Notes: generated by a model not told the origin, from the letters alone. DNA of 64,000 nt from Psychrobacter sp. I-STPA6b (GCF_020662265.1 NZ_VEWM01000080.1:124001-188000), one strand, 5' to 3'; shown: positions 9,669 through 18,992, numbered from the stretch's first letter. A program made the numbers and translations.

Positions 9669-10681
9669 GCTGAGATTAAAATCAGATCACTGCCATAAAG
9701 TCTACTATCTTATAGATAACCACTATATCGACCATATCCAATCAATATAAAACATCATAAGCAAAAGAGGCATTGACCAAAGAACATAAATTGACGAAGT
9801 AAACTGCTAGCCTTAAAGAAAATCAGCTAAAGAACGGCGAAAATTAATATATGTACAGTAAGCGTGCTTAATATGAATACTCACAGTATCCATCGCCATA
9901 ATGAGAGCCAAATCTTAACAACTCATTTTAATTAAAATTTTTTAACTAAAATTAATGTTAATTAAGCTCAATGACACTTAGGATTAGCTAGCAGAATCTC
10001 TGTACTATAACAACCATCTAAAACCTATCTTCAATTTAGATAAGATAAACAGTAGACAGCCCATATATTGGCGCTGGATTTTAACATAATTGCCCCTAGC
10101 AGGTATATGTCTACCTCGACACAATCCAGTCATAATCTCCATACATTCGCCTAGTTAGCTTACCCAAACCTAATCACCTTAAAACTAAGTATACTTAGCA
10201 TCTCTAAGGTCATCACTCACTCAACTAACAAATCAAATGCCAATAGACCATCACTGCCCTTACCCAATGTACCACACAATAACTATACCAAGCCGTAAGT
10301 CAACAGAAGAACTGATACGATTTTCTATGTTCTTACCTATCAACTACCGACACTCATCATGCTTTTAGCAAACTGTTTGGGTTATGCTATAATTTTGCGC
10401 TATGATTTTTAGCACAACTTGCGTCAAATACAACGTTTATTTTATCAACAATGATCTTAACTAAAATATATTGTCTCTGATTAGGAGCCTCAAAAGATGC
10501 AACTTGCTTAGCTAACTATCAACCGACGATACAAAGTGGATATATCATGTCAATAAAACTTATTAATATGACCTAGAAATATCTGTGCAAACCATCATAT
10601 CGTTATCATGAAGGTTTATGACAAATATTGAGTCAATAAACCATGTGCTGCTAAACCATCCTTCATAGTGACCGTCACCCC
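9669..10681. other. 1-kb gene-free interval between divergent DUF445 and mrdA genes
   Basis: No open frame of useful length, no tRNA and no insertion-sequence end is visible. It is AT-rich, with TTAATTAA-type runs near 9930-9965 and a promoter-like element at 10365-10393. Possible contents are long 5' leaders, an unrecognised small RNA or decayed coding sequence; none can be shown by reading. Confidence 0.5.
10365..10393 (+). promoter_or_regulatory. Candidate promoter for mrdA-rsmD, extended -10
   Basis: TATAAT at 10388-10393 is preceded by TGC, giving an extended -10. TTAGCA at 10365-10370 sits at 17-bp spacing. If used, the mRNA leader before mrdA would be about 280 bases, unusually long. 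Confidence 0.5.
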
Positions 10682-12640
10682 ATGAAAAAACCCATTGCTG
10701 CTGAAACTCAACAAGAAAACCGAATATTTATGCATCGGATATTTTTTGCAGGTTTCTTCATTTTAATCGGTCTATCCATTCTGATTGCACGTTATGCCTA
10801 TCTACAAGTCTACTCATACGATAGATATCAAACACAAGCAGATAAAAACCGTATTAAACTTATCTCTGATCCTCCAAGCCGTGGTTATATCTATGATCGC
10901 AATGGTATTATTTTGGCAGATAATCAGCCTGTTTTTACTGCCATACTTAGCCCTGATGAAGTTGAGGACCCTAAACGCACCTTACAACTTTTAGCACCTA
11001 TTTTTAACTTAAGCGAAGAAGACATTACCGATATTTTGGCAAGGATAGATAAAAATAAAAATGACCCAGTAACTATCCAAATCGACCTAAATGAACAACA
11101 AATCGCCCAATTTAGTGAGCGTAAACCTTTTTTTAAAGGGGTCAGTATTCAAAGCAAACTGACTCGAACATATCCTTATGATGAGCTGTTTGCTCATGTC
11201 ATCGGTTATGTTGGGCGTATCAACGATAAAGAAACAAAAACCATTGATAAAGACCGCTATGCAGGTACAGACCTAATAGGCAAAGTCGGTATTGAAAAAT
11301 ATTATGAAGACTTACTACTAGGGCAACCAGGTAGCCAAGCTGTAGAAACCAATGTTCATGGTGAAGTACTGCACAAACTTGATGCTACGCCACCCACACC
11401 TGGCAATGATATTTACCTTAGCCTTGACTATGGTTTACAAAAAGTTGCCCAAGATGAGCTTAACGGTCGCCGTGGTGCAATTGTCGCCATTGACCCAAAA
11501 AATGGGGACATACTGGCTTTTGTTAGTAACCCAAGCTATGACCCAAACCCGTTTATCTCTGGTATCTCATTTAAAGACTATGCAGAGCTGCGTGATGACC
11601 CCGATCAGCCTCTATATAACCGAGCGCTACAAGGTATGTATCCGCCTGGCTCTACCATTAAACCATTTGAAGGACTAGGTGCAATTCACTATGGTTTAAT
11701 GGATTGGAACAGCACCATTTTTGATCCCGGATACTTTACCTTACCGGGTGACACTCACCGCTTTCGAGACTGGAAAAAAAGTGGACATGGTACTGTTAAC
11801 CTAACCAAATCCATTGTCGAATCTGTTGATACCTACTACTATAAACTCTCCTATCAAATGGGCATTCAACGTCTACATGACTGGATGATTAAATTTGGAT
11901 TTGGTGAAAAAACAGGCGTTGACTTGCCTAATGAAAAAGCAGGGGTTATGCCCTCTCCAAAATGGAAAAAAGATACCTACGATAAAGACTGGCTACCCGG
12001 TGAGACCATCTCTGTCAGTATTGGACAAGGTTACTTTCTTGCCACGCCCCTACAAATTGCCATGGCAACTGCCATCACCGCAAACAAAGGGCAACATATC
12101 ATTCCGCACTTGCTCAAAGACTCTACGGGCGCAGTGACTGTACACCCTATTGACAAACCTGATGCCATTGTAGAATTTAATGGTGATGAGTCTGACTGGA
12201 CAAAAATGCACCTTGCTATGGAAGATACCGTCAAGCATGGTACTGCTCGCCGAGTTTATACCCCAACCTATCGCATCGCTGGTAAAACAGGAACTGCGCA
12301 GGTTAAATCCATTGCTCAAGGACAACGTTATAATGAAGCTGCCCTTGATCAACGTCACTGGGATCATGGACTATTTATCTCTTTTGCTCCTGTTGAAGAC
12401 CCTCAAATAGCTGTTGCTGTTATTGTAGAAAATGGGAGACATGGAGGCTGGGTTGCTCCGATTGCCCGTAAACTATTAGATTACTGGATATTACAACGTC
12501 CTAATGACCCAATACAGCCACCATCAGCAGAAGAAATCGCAGAACGTCGTGCTAAAAAAGCTGAAGAAAAAGCGGCCAGACGTGCTGCCGAAGAAGCCGC
12601 GGAAGCGGCCGCAGCTGCAAATGAAGCATCACAAGGATAA
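10682..12640 (+). CDS. mrdA: Penicillin-binding protein 2 (peptidoglycan D,D-transpeptidase, elongation)
   Basis: 652 aa. A single N-terminal membrane anchor (about 19-41), a pedestal/dimerisation domain, and a transpeptidase domain with the serine motif GSTIK (S324, K327), SVD (381-383) in place of SxN, and KTG (535-537). RGYIYDRNG near 68-75 is the usual class B PBP entry motif. It crosslinks side-wall peptidoglycan with RodA. The C-terminal 35 residues are an Ala/Glu/Lys/Arg helix-like repeat beyond the catalytic domain. The ATG at 10682 has little ribosome-site complementarity. rsmD starts three bases after its stop. rodA is not adjacent. Confidence 0.96.
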   Translation: MKKPIAAETQQENRIFMHRIFFAGFFILIGLSILIARYAYLQVYSYDRYQTQADKNRIKLISDPPSRGYIYDRNGIILADNQPVFTAILSPDEVEDPKRTLQLLAPIFNLSEEDITDILARIDKNKNDPVTIQIDLNEQQIAQFSERKPFFKGVSIQSKLTRTYPYDELFAHVIGYVGRINDKETKTIDKDRYAGTDLIGKVGIEKYYEDLLLGQPGSQAVETNVHGEVLHKLDATPPTPGNDIYLSLDYGLQKVAQDELNGRRGAIVAIDPKNGDILAFVSNPSYDPNPFISGISFKDYAELRDDPDQPLYNRALQGMYPPGSTIKPFEGLGAIHYGLMDWNSTIFDPGYFTLPGDTHRFRDWKKSGHGTVNLTKSIVESVDTYYYKLSYQMGIQRLHDWMIKFGFGEKTGVDLPNEKAGVMPSPKWKKDTYDKDWLPGETISVSIGQGYFLATPLQIAMATAITANKGQHIIPHLLKDSTGAVTVHPIDKPDAIVEFNGDESDWTKMHLAMEDTVKHGTARRVYTPTYRIAGKTGTAQVKSIAQGQRYNEAALDQRHWDHGLFISFAPVEDPQIAVAVIVENGRHGGWVAPIARKLLDYWILQRPNDPIQPPSAEEIAERRAKKAEEKAARRAAEEAAEAAAAANEASQG

Positions 12641-12643
12641 GTC

Positions 12644-13300
12644 ATGAAATCCGCATCATATAAGCGCAAACCAGTATCTCGCTCAAAAAAAGCGATCAAA
12701 GATAGCAAAAGTGGCAATAACCAAGTACGTATTATTGGCGGTCGTTTTAAACGCCAATATATTAAATTTATTGATGCTCAAGGACTACGCCCCACACCTG
12801 ATCGGTTACGTGAGACACTATTTAACTGGCTAATGACTGACCTTTATGATGCTACTGTACTTGATGCGTGTGCTGGTAGCGGTGTGCTAGGCTTTGAAGC
12901 ACTCTCACGGGGTGCAGCACACGTTACCTTTATAGAAGCGAACCAACAGCAAGCCAACTGCTTAAAGCAATCTGCTCATCAGCTCAAACTTGAATCCCAG
13001 CAGTTTAAAATCATTCATGCCCCTGCCCAGCAAAATAACCATCTTGCACCCTCTCTCTTTCACATCATCTTTCTTGACCCACCTTATGCACTAGAGCTTT
13101 GGCAGCCAATCTTATCCACACTACTGACAGCACAAAATATTGATAGCCAGACCCTCATCTATATTGAAGATACTCGGGCATTAGAGCAAACTTTGCCAGA
13201 CTTTATGCCATATATCGACATACTCAAACAAACTCACATTGGACAAATTACAGCCTCATTGATTCAATTTCATACCCTACCCAACATACAAACGAAATAA
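12644..13300 (+). CDS. rsmD: 16S rRNA (guanine966-N2)-methyltransferase RsmD
   Basis: 218 aa. SAM-dependent methyltransferase with the Rossmann motif DACAGSGVLGFEALSRGA (about 74-91) and catalytic DPPY at 145-148. RPTPDRLRETLFNW (49-62) is the family's RNA/SAM-proximal signature. It methylates G966 in 16S rRNA during 30S assembly. A basic N-terminal extension of about 25 residues precedes the core. The gene follows mrdA by three bases and is probably in the same transcript; in many relatives it is with coaD or ftsY instead. Confidence 0.95.
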   Translation: MKSASYKRKPVSRSKKAIKDSKSGNNQVRIIGGRFKRQYIKFIDAQGLRPTPDRLRETLFNWLMTDLYDATVLDACAGSGVLGFEALSRGAAHVTFIEANQQQANCLKQSAHQLKLESQQFKIIHAPAQQNNHLAPSLFHIIFLDPPYALELWQPILSTLLTAQNIDSQTLIYIEDTRALEQTLPDFMPYIDILKQTHIGQITASLIQFHTLPNIQTK

Positions 13301-13357
13301 ACATCACTAAAAAAGACTAAAAACCACACTAAACAAGGGTTATTTTTTGTCCATCTA

Positions 13358-13386
13358 TTGCAAGTTTAAGGGCAACATCCTATAAT
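13358..13386 (+). promoter_or_regulatory. Sigma-70 promoter of the rplM-rpsI operon
   Basis: TTGCAA at 13358-13363 and a perfect TATAAT at 13381-13386 at 17-bp spacing. Initiation would fall near 13393, giving a leader of about 60 bases. Confidence 0.75.
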
Positions 13387-13399
13387 GCTTGTCTGTTTT

Positions 13400-13430
13400 T
13401 TGAGAGCCCCGTTTCCCCCAACACTCTCAA
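13400..13430 (+). promoter_or_regulatory. Leader hairpin upstream of rplM, possible L13 autoregulatory site
   Basis: TTGAGAG (13400-13406) can pair with CTCTCAA (13424-13430) around a C-rich loop in the short rplM leader. L13 is known to repress its own operon through the leader in E. coli; that this hairpin does so here is inference. Confidence 0.4.
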
Positions 13431-13453
13431 CTACTTTAAATTAAGGTTTCATC

Positions 13454-13882
13454 ATGAAAACTATTAGTGCCAAACCTGCTGAAGTCACTCACGACTGGTA
13501 TGTCGTCGATGCTGAAGGCAAAACTCTAGGTCGCCTAGCGACTCAAATCGCTTTACGCCTACGTGGCAAACATAAGCCATCTTTTACCCCTCACGTTGAC
13601 ACTGGCGATTTTATCGTTGTGATTAATGCTGACAAGATTGCTGTCACTGGTAAAAAAGCACAAGACAAAAAATACTATCGTCACAGTGGTTATCCTGGCG
13701 GTATTAAAGAAACTAACTTTACTAAGCTGATCGCTCACAAGCCAGAAGATGTACTATACAAGGCTGTGAGAGGTATGTTGCCAAAAGGTCCTCTTGGTTA
13801 TGCTACCATCAAGAAGTTGAAGCTATATGCCGGTCCTGAGCATCCGCATGCAGCCCAGCAACCTCAAGAATTAGATATCTAA
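13454..13882 (+). CDS. rplM: 50S ribosomal protein L13
   Basis: 142 aa, the standard length. It binds 23S rRNA early in 50S assembly. Recognised by [17 protein letters not shown] near the N-terminus, [18 protein letters not shown], the [12 protein letters not shown] segment and GMLPKGPLG. It has its own promoter and leader and lies 10 bases before rpsI, the conserved two-gene operon. Confidence 0.98.
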   Translation: MKTISAKPAEVTHDWYVVDAEGKTLGRLATQIALRLRGKHKPSFTPHVDTGDFIVVINADKIAVTGKKAQDKKYYRHSGYPGGIKETNFTKLIAHKPEDVLYKAVRGMLPKGPLGYATIKKLKLYAGPEHPHAAQQPQELDI

Positions 13883-13892
13883 GGAGAGACTC

Positions 13893-14282
13893 ATGGAAAA
13901 CACTAATTACGGAACTGGTCGTCGTAAGACCTCAACCGCTCGTGTATTTTTATCAAAAGGTACTGGTAACATTATTGTTAACGGTAAGCCATTAGATGAA
14001 TACTTTGGTCGTGAGACATCACGTATGGTTGTTCGTCAGCCATTAGAATTGCTTGATGCAACTGATAGCTACGACGCATACATCACTGTAAAAGGTGGTG
14101 GTATCAATGGTCAAGCTGGTGCAATCCGTCACGGTATCACTCGCGCACTTATCGAAGCTGACGAAACACTTAAGCCTGCTCTAAAAGCGGCCGGCTTTGT
14201 GACTCGTGACTCTCGTCAAGTTGAACGTAAGAAACTTGGTCTGCGTAAAGCACGTAAACGTCCTCAATTCTCGAAACGCTAA
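13893..14282 (+). CDS. rpsI: 30S ribosomal protein S9
   Basis: 129 aa, one residue shorter than the common 130. [14 protein letters not shown] at the start, [15 protein letters not shown] in the middle, and the basic tail ending RKRPQFSKR that reaches the P-site tRNA. The ribosome site AAGGAGA lies just before the ATG. Strong terminator follows. Confidence 0.98.
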   Translation: MENTNYGTGRRKTSTARVFLSKGTGNIIVNGKPLDEYFGRETSRMVVRQPLELLDATDSYDAYITVKGGGINGQAGAIRHGITRALIEADETLKPALKAAGFVTRDSRQVERKKLGLRKARKRPQFSKR

Positions 14283-14324
14283 CCTTAAAATTGTTAGTTG
14301 TTTAATGGACTTTACGATATACCA

Positions 14325-14357
14325 TAAAAAAACCCTTGTTGACTCAAGGGTTTTTTT
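14325..14357 (+). terminator. Rho-independent terminator of rplM-rpsI
   Basis: Stem AACCCTTG (14331-14338) with CAAGGGTT (14345-14352), flanked by A runs and seven T. It could act on both strands. Confidence 0.9.
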
Positions 14358-14541
14358 ATTTTTTGCTAGTATAATTTATTTTATAACGAAAATAGCTTAG
14401 AATAGACACAATTAGCAAAAAAAGGCACAGCTAATGTGACCTATCGTCTAGACTCCCCCTTTGGTCTGTGTATTTCAAACCCGATAGTGTTACAAACCCA
14501 GTATGGGATATTCCCATTTCATTTATCTGGAGGAAGTTTTA

Positions 14542-15126
14542 ATGAGCCATGCCGAAGGCGTTAACATCAAACGCCGTAGAGTATTAATTGCCTCAACCGC
14601 TGCAATTGGCGCTGTTGGGGTTGCTGCGGTTGGAACGCCCTTTGTCCGCTCTTGGTACCCAAGTGCAAAAGCTGAAGCAGCTGGTGCGCCAGTAACCCAA
14701 GATATTAGCTCCATCGAAGCTGGACAAATGGTCGTTGTCAAATACCGTGGAAAACCTATCTATGTTGTACGACGTACCCCCGATATGCTAGCCACGCTAG
14801 ATAAAGTAGCTCCCCTTTTAAGTGACCCAGAGTCTGAAGCCTCAGTACAACCTGAATACTGCAAAAATCAGGCGCGCGCACGTGAGCCTGAAGTACTGGT
14901 CTGTGAAGGTGTCTGCACCCACTTAGGATGTGCGCCAAACTTCAGACCAGAAGTTGGTGCTGCAGACTTAGGTGGCAATGACTGGTATGGAGGATTCTTC
15001 TGTCCGTGTCATGGTTCAAAATACGATCTTGCCGGTCGTGTTTACAAGGGCGTTCCTGCCCCACTGAACTTGCCCATTCCAGAATATAAAGTGGATGGAA
15101 CTATCTTGACAGTCGGGGAGGCATAA
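14542..15126 (+). CDS. petA: Ubiquinol-cytochrome c reductase Rieske iron-sulfur subunit
   Basis: 194 aa. The 2Fe-2S ligands are in CTHLGC (125-130) and CPCHGS (154-159). The N-terminus carries twin arginines in KRRRVLIAST (10-19) before a hydrophobic segment (14-31), in line with Tat-dependent, uncleaved insertion of Rieske proteins. It takes electrons from ubiquinol at the Qo site to cytochrome c1. The frame is open to 14503, but a GGAGGA site eight bases before the ATG at 14542 fixes the start. First gene of petABC; two bases separate it from petB. Confidence 0.96.
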   Translation: MSHAEGVNIKRRRVLIASTAAIGAVGVAAVGTPFVRSWYPSAKAEAAGAPVTQDISSIEAGQMVVVKYRGKPIYVVRRTPDMLATLDKVAPLLSDPESEASVQPEYCKNQARAREPEVLVCEGVCTHLGCAPNFRPEVGAADLGGNDWYGGFFCPCHGSKYDLAGRVYKGVPAPLNLPIPEYKVDGTILTVGEA

Positions 15127-15128
15127 CC

Positions 15129-16355
15129 ATGAGTTTTGGTAAAAAGATGATGCACTGGGTAGACGCACGTTTCCCAGCGACAGAAACCTATGAATACCAC
15201 ATGTCCAAATACTATGCGCCAAAAAACTTTAATTTTTGGTATTTTTTTGGTGTCCTATCCATGGTGGTTTTGGTCAACCAATTAGTAACTGGTATTTGGT
15301 TAACAATGATGTATAACCCCAGCGCTGAAGGAGCATTTGCTTCTGTAGAATACATCATGCGTGATGTAAAAGGTGGCTGGCTAATCAGATATATGCACTC
15401 AACAGGTGCATCTGCATTCTTCGTTGTGGTTTATTTACATATGTTCCGTGGTATGCTCTATGGCTCATATAAAAAACCACGTGAGCTAATCTGGTTAATT
15501 GGTATGGGTATCTACCTTTGCTTAATGGCAGAAGGTTTCTTTGGATACTTGCTACCTTGGGGTAACATGTCATTCTGGGGTGCTCAGGTTATTCTTAACC
15601 TACCTGCTGCTATTCCTGTCATTGGTGATGGCTTAGCAGAATGGGTACGTGGTGACTATCTAATCTCAGGTATTACCCTAAACCGTTTCTTTGCTCTACA
15701 TGTTGTTGCCATTCCATTGGTACTAGTAGGCTTAGTATTTATTCACTTAGTTGCTCTTCACCATGTTGGTTCAAACAACCCTGATGGTGTAGATATCAAA
15801 AAACTAAAAGACAAAAACGGTGTACCTTTAGATGGTGTTCCTTTCCATCCATACTATACTGTTCATGATATGGTTGGTATTGTTGTCTTCTTTATGGTGT
15901 TCTTTGCTGTTGTATTCTTCTTCCCAGAAGGTGGTGGATATTTCCTTGAGCCACCAAACTTTGAAGTAGCTAACGCATTAAAAACACCTGAGCATATTGC
16001 CCCTGTTTGGTACTATACTCCATTCTACGCTATCTTACGTGCTGTACCTGATAAGCTTGGTGGTGTTATTGCTATGGGTGGCGCTATTGCTATGTTATTC
16101 TTGCTACCTTGGTTAGACCGCTCTCCTGTGAAGTCTATACGCTATAAAGGTATCTTATCTAAGATTGCTCTAACTATCTTTACCATTAGCTTCTTAATCT
16201 TAGGCTATTTAGGTGCGACTCCTGCTACTGAGACAGCGACTATCGTTGCTCGTATCTGTACCGTACTATACTTCTTGTTCTTCCTATTGATGCCAATTTA
16301 TACATCAATCGAGAAATGCAAGCAGCCACCTGAACGTGTTACTGGAGGTCACTAA
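15129..16355 (+). CDS. petB: Ubiquinol-cytochrome c reductase cytochrome b
   Basis: 408 aa, eight or so membrane helices. It carries both b haems and the Qo/Qi quinol sites. Haem-ligand helices are seen around MHSTGASAFFVVVYLHMFRG and LHVVAIPLVLVGLVFIHLVA. The Qo motif, often PEWY, reads PVWY here (APVWYYTPFYAIL, near residues 294-306). The stop TAA overlaps the petC ATG by one base (TAATG), so translation is probably coupled. Length and context are standard for the three-subunit bacterial bc1 complex. Confidence 0.97.
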   Translation: MSFGKKMMHWVDARFPATETYEYHMSKYYAPKNFNFWYFFGVLSMVVLVNQLVTGIWLTMMYNPSAEGAFASVEYIMRDVKGGWLIRYMHSTGASAFFVVVYLHMFRGMLYGSYKKPRELIWLIGMGIYLCLMAEGFFGYLLPWGNMSFWGAQVILNLPAAIPVIGDGLAEWVRGDYLISGITLNRFFALHVVAIPLVLVGLVFIHLVALHHVGSNNPDGVDIKKLKDKNGVPLDGVPFHPYYTVHDMVGIVVFFMVFFAVVFFFPEGGGYFLEPPNFEVANALKTPEHIAPVWYYTPFYAILRAVPDKLGGVIAMGGAIAMLFLLPWLDRSPVKSIRYKGILSKIALTIFTISFLILGYLGATPATETATIVARICTVLYFLFFLLMPIYTSIEKCKQPPERVTGGH

Positions 16356-17071
16356 TGAATAGCTTAAAGAAATCGTTAACTGGCTTTGGTCTAGTTATCG
16401 CTCTCGCATTTGGTGCGAATCAAGCAATGGCAGCTGGTGGGCATGGCTGTGGAACATTTACCAATGCTGAAGGCGAGACAGAGCATCTGTCTTGTCTAAA
16501 AGCTCCGATTGACTTCACCAACAAAGGCTCACTACAACGTGGTGCAACCATGTTTGTCAACTACTGTGTTGGTTGTCACTCTGCTAAATATGTACGCTAC
16601 TCTCGATTGGCACAAGACTTAGATATTCCACCTGAGTTGGTTGAAAAATATCTATTGGTAACATCTGATCAGATTGGTGAGCATATCACAGCCGATATCG
16701 ACCCAGATACGCAAGCATCTTGGTTCGGTGGTGCGCCACCAGACTTATCTTTAGAAACACGTCTACGTGGTGATGACTGGGTTTATACCTATCTACTAAG
16801 CTTCTATGAAGACCCAAGTCGCCCTTGGGGTGCAAATAACTTAGTACTACATAATGCAGCGATGCCTCATGTATTACTAAACTTGCAAAACCAGCTTAGT
16901 GAAGAAGAGTATCGTAGCCGAGTTGGTGACTTGGTGAACTTTATGGCATGGATGGGTGAGCCAGCTCGTCATGAACGTAAGATTTATGGCTTCTTTGTTC
17001 TACTATTCTTAGCCATACTCTTTATCCCAGTATATCTGTTAAATAAAGAATTCTGGAAAGATGTCAAATAG
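16355..17071 (+). CDS. petC: Ubiquinol-cytochrome c reductase cytochrome c1
   Basis: 238 aa. A cleavable signal peptide (ending AMA, near 27) precedes a periplasmic domain with covalent haem motif CVGCH at 71-75. The distal methionine is probably in the MPHVLL or FMAWMGEP region. A C-terminal membrane anchor (about 213-230) ends in a short charged tail. It hands electrons to soluble or membrane cytochrome c. Its haem attachment requires the Ccm system, part of which is encoded at 3.7-8.2 kb. Terminator follows at once. Confidence 0.97.
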   Translation: MNSLKKSLTGFGLVIALAFGANQAMAAGGHGCGTFTNAEGETEHLSCLKAPIDFTNKGSLQRGATMFVNYCVGCHSAKYVRYSRLAQDLDIPPELVEKYLLVTSDQIGEHITADIDPDTQASWFGGAPPDLSLETRLRGDDWVYTYLLSFYEDPSRPWGANNLVLHNAAMPHVLLNLQNQLSEEEYRSRVGDLVNFMAWMGEPARHERKIYGFFVLLFLAILFIPVYLLNKEFWKDVK

Positions 17072-17091
17072 TCTAAGTTAGCAATATAGAA

Positions 17092-17126
17092 AAAGGCGAT
17101 GACTTGATAGTTTCATCGCCTTTTTT
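17092..17126 (+). terminator. Rho-independent terminator of petABC
   Basis: An 11-bp stem (17092-17102 with 17113-17123) is followed by a T run to 17126, 21 bases after the petC stop. Confidence 0.9.
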
Positions 17127-17281
17127 GTGTGTATGTATTTAATAGTATTTTATTACTCTTTGACTATATTCATTGATTATTCTATGATTGCTAGTAGTGC
17201 TTTTATCTAAGTTATGCTTGCTAAAGCACATAACTTTGGTTACGATGCAACTCTTATCACTTTAATTAGTTGCAGTTTATT

Positions 17282-17920
17282 ATGATTGACCCGAATGACA
17301 TTCCTGACAGTCAACTGATACTGTATGCTGATGATGCGTACGACAGCCATGTTGTGCGCCTGCTACTTGCAGAAAAAAACTTAAGTTATTATTTATCTCT
17401 CTTAGATAGCGAACGTCCAGAAGATTTAGCCTCTCTAAACCCTTATAACACGCTTCCTGTTTTGGTACATAGAGACTTTTCTTTATATGAAATTACAGTA
17501 ATTTTTGAATATTTGGAAGAGCGCTATCATGGGCATAAGCTACTACCAGACACCCCAAAAAAACGAGCTGAACATCGACAGTTAGCTTGGCGCATTCAAA
17601 ATGACTGGATAAAGCTGGGGCGTATCTTATTAACTCATGCTGATAGTCTCAATACTAAACAAGCTGAGATTGCCCGTAAACGTTTGTCAGATACACTGGT
17701 TACCCTATCCCCTTTGTTTGCGCAGTTTCATTATTTTATGTCTGACAATTATGGTTGGTGTGATGTCTTATTATCACCTTTATTATTTCGTTTAGAAGAT
17801 ATGGATATCCAACTACCATCACACTTATGCCGTGCATTATTAGAATATCGCCAACGTGTTTTTGAGCGCCACAGCTTTCAAAAAAGTATTGCTAAGATTA
17901 GTGGTACAATACATAGCTAA
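17282..17920 (+). CDS. sspA: Stringent starvation protein A
   Basis: 212 aa glutathione-S-transferase-like fold without obvious catalytic need. SspA binds RNA polymerase and alters transcription during starvation. N-terminal thioredoxin-like half (LILYADDAYDSHVVRLLLAE; NPYNTLPVLVHRDFSLYE), then an all-helical half. The frame begins at a TTG (17270); the ATG at 17282 gives the more usual start, though neither has a strong ribosome site. Followed by sspB 49 bp downstream, the conserved pair, and downstream of petABC as in many gammaproteobacteria. Confidence 0.93.
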   Translation: MIDPNDIPDSQLILYADDAYDSHVVRLLLAEKNLSYYLSLLDSERPEDLASLNPYNTLPVLVHRDFSLYEITVIFEYLEERYHGHKLLPDTPKKRAEHRQLAWRIQNDWIKLGRILLTHADSLNTKQAEIARKRLSDTLVTLSPLFAQFHYFMSDNYGWCDVLLSPLLFRLEDMDIQLPSHLCRALLEYRQRVFERHSFQKSIAKISGTIHS

Positions 17921-17969
17921 GCGAAGTTTGCTATTATAATTTTACTACTTATTCCAACATGAGGTTTTT

Positions 17970-18386
17970 ATGTCAGAATCAGAGCTTTCCCCTACCCGTC
18001 CTTATATGGTACGAGCAATTTATGAATGGCTAGAGGATAACTACCTCACTCCCTATCTCATGGTAGATACAACGGTTGAGCATGTTCAAGTGCCTACAGA
18101 GTATATACAAGATGGGCGTATTGTCCTTAATATTGCCAGTCGTGCCACAGGTAATATGAATATGGATAATGACTTTATCAGTTTTAGCGCACGTTTTGGT
18201 GGTGTATCTCGCGATTTATGGGTTCCTATGCAGGCAGTGATGGGTATTTATGCCAAAGAAAACTCTCAGGGTATGTTCTTTGACCCCAGCGAATATGAAA
18301 ACTATCAACCTGCAACATCAGATGATACACAAACAAAAGCTAAGCCAAAACGAGAGAATAAGGCAGGTCTTAAAGTATTGAAATAA
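17970..18386 (+). CDS. sspB: ClpXP protease specificity-enhancing factor SspB
   Basis: 138 aa. An N-terminal Sm-like substrate-binding domain (RPYMVRAIYEWLEDNYLTPY; GRIVLNIASRAT; FSARFGG) is joined by a flexible acidic/lysine linker to the extreme C-terminal AGLKVLK, matching the ClpX-docking XB motif. It tethers ssrA-tagged proteins to ClpXP. Good ribosome site GAGG six bases before the ATG. It is the last conserved gene before the accessory region. Confidence 0.95.
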   Translation: MSESELSPTRPYMVRAIYEWLEDNYLTPYLMVDTTVEHVQVPTEYIQDGRIVLNIASRATGNMNMDNDFISFSARFGGVSRDLWVPMQAVMGIYAKENSQGMFFDPSEYENYQPATSDDTQTKAKPKRENKAGLKVLK

Positions 18387-18405
18387 TTTAAATAATTTTA
18401 TAATT

Positions 18406-18441
18406 AGCCCCTATCAGACCTTACTGGTAAGGGCTTTTTTA
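18406..18441 (+). terminator. Rho-independent terminator of sspAB
   Basis: AGCCC (18406-18410) can pair with GGGCT, and an inner CCTTA/TAAGG hairpin precedes six T. The exact fold is ambiguous, but position and T run fit a terminator. Confidence 0.65.
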
Positions 18442-18480
18442 TTCACTTTAATAGTTTACTAAATTCAATGCTTGTAAACT

Positions 18481-18992
18481 GACAACAAATAATAGAATTT
18501 GAACTGCTTTAAGCAGAAGTCAAATCATATATTTTACGAGTCCTCAAGAAAATTCTTTAAAATAGTAGAAAGATAATTTCCACGTCTTCTATCTAAACTG
18601 GCAGTGACAAGTCCCATTGGGAAATTAATATAAGCACCTATTTCTATAACAGGTAAATTATAAAAAACATCGTCTGTATCATCTAATTCAATAGTCCATA
18701 TATTAGGCTCTCTTTTAGTTAGAGACTTTGCTACTTTTCTAAAAGTTTCACCCACATAAATAGCGTAACCATTTAATATATCAGGTGGTTCTTGTTTGAT
18801 TTCATCAATACTAGCATACTGATTTAGTAGATAGGCTTCTAAAACATCCAATGATTCAACAGAATAATCAAGCTGATTTTTTACTTCTGCTGGCAGTCTA
18901 TCCATCATTCTTTCTATTGCATCAGGACTATCCATAAGCCAATACTGAAATAAATCAAATGCTTCTTCTTTATCTACCATCTTCTTACTCAT
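18481..18992 (-). repeat. Tandem direct repeat, copy A (512 bp)
   Basis: Same as 19070-19581 at a constant offset of 589 bp. It covers one whole 152-aa gene plus about 50 bp downstream. The first 243 coding bases differ at only four sites, all silent; the rest is clearly diverged. Confidence 0.95.
18534..18992 (-). CDS. Small protein of unknown family, putative immunity protein, tandem copy A
   Basis: 152 aa, no signal peptide or membrane segment; likely cytoplasmic. I do not recognise the family. It is AT-rich relative to flanking housekeeping genes. Residues 1-81 are identical to those of the next gene upstream on this strand (19123-19581), while 19 substitutions are confined to residues 82-141 and the end (LKNFLEDS) is again identical. 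The conserved pattern NGYAIYVGETFRK followed by a variable beta-rich segment resembles proteins seen beside polymorphic toxins. That resemblance is recollection, not a search. Located at the downstream end of a five-gene minus-strand array. Function as an immunity protein is inferred from duplication pattern and toxin-like remnants nearby. Confidence 0.6.
   Translation of the reverse strand: MSKKMVDKEEAFDLFQYWLMDSPDAIERMMDRLPAEVKNQLDYSVESLDVLEAYLLNQYASIDEIKQEPPDILNGYAIYVGETFRKVAKSLTKREPNIWTIELDDTDDVFYNLPVIEIGAYINFPMGLVTASLDRRRGNYLSTILKNFLEDS

Noticed and set aside
14503..14541. Longer N-terminus for the Rieske protein
   Set aside because: Thirteen extra codons precede a strong GGAGGA site and a normal start; the extension would place residues before the twin-arginine signal without need.
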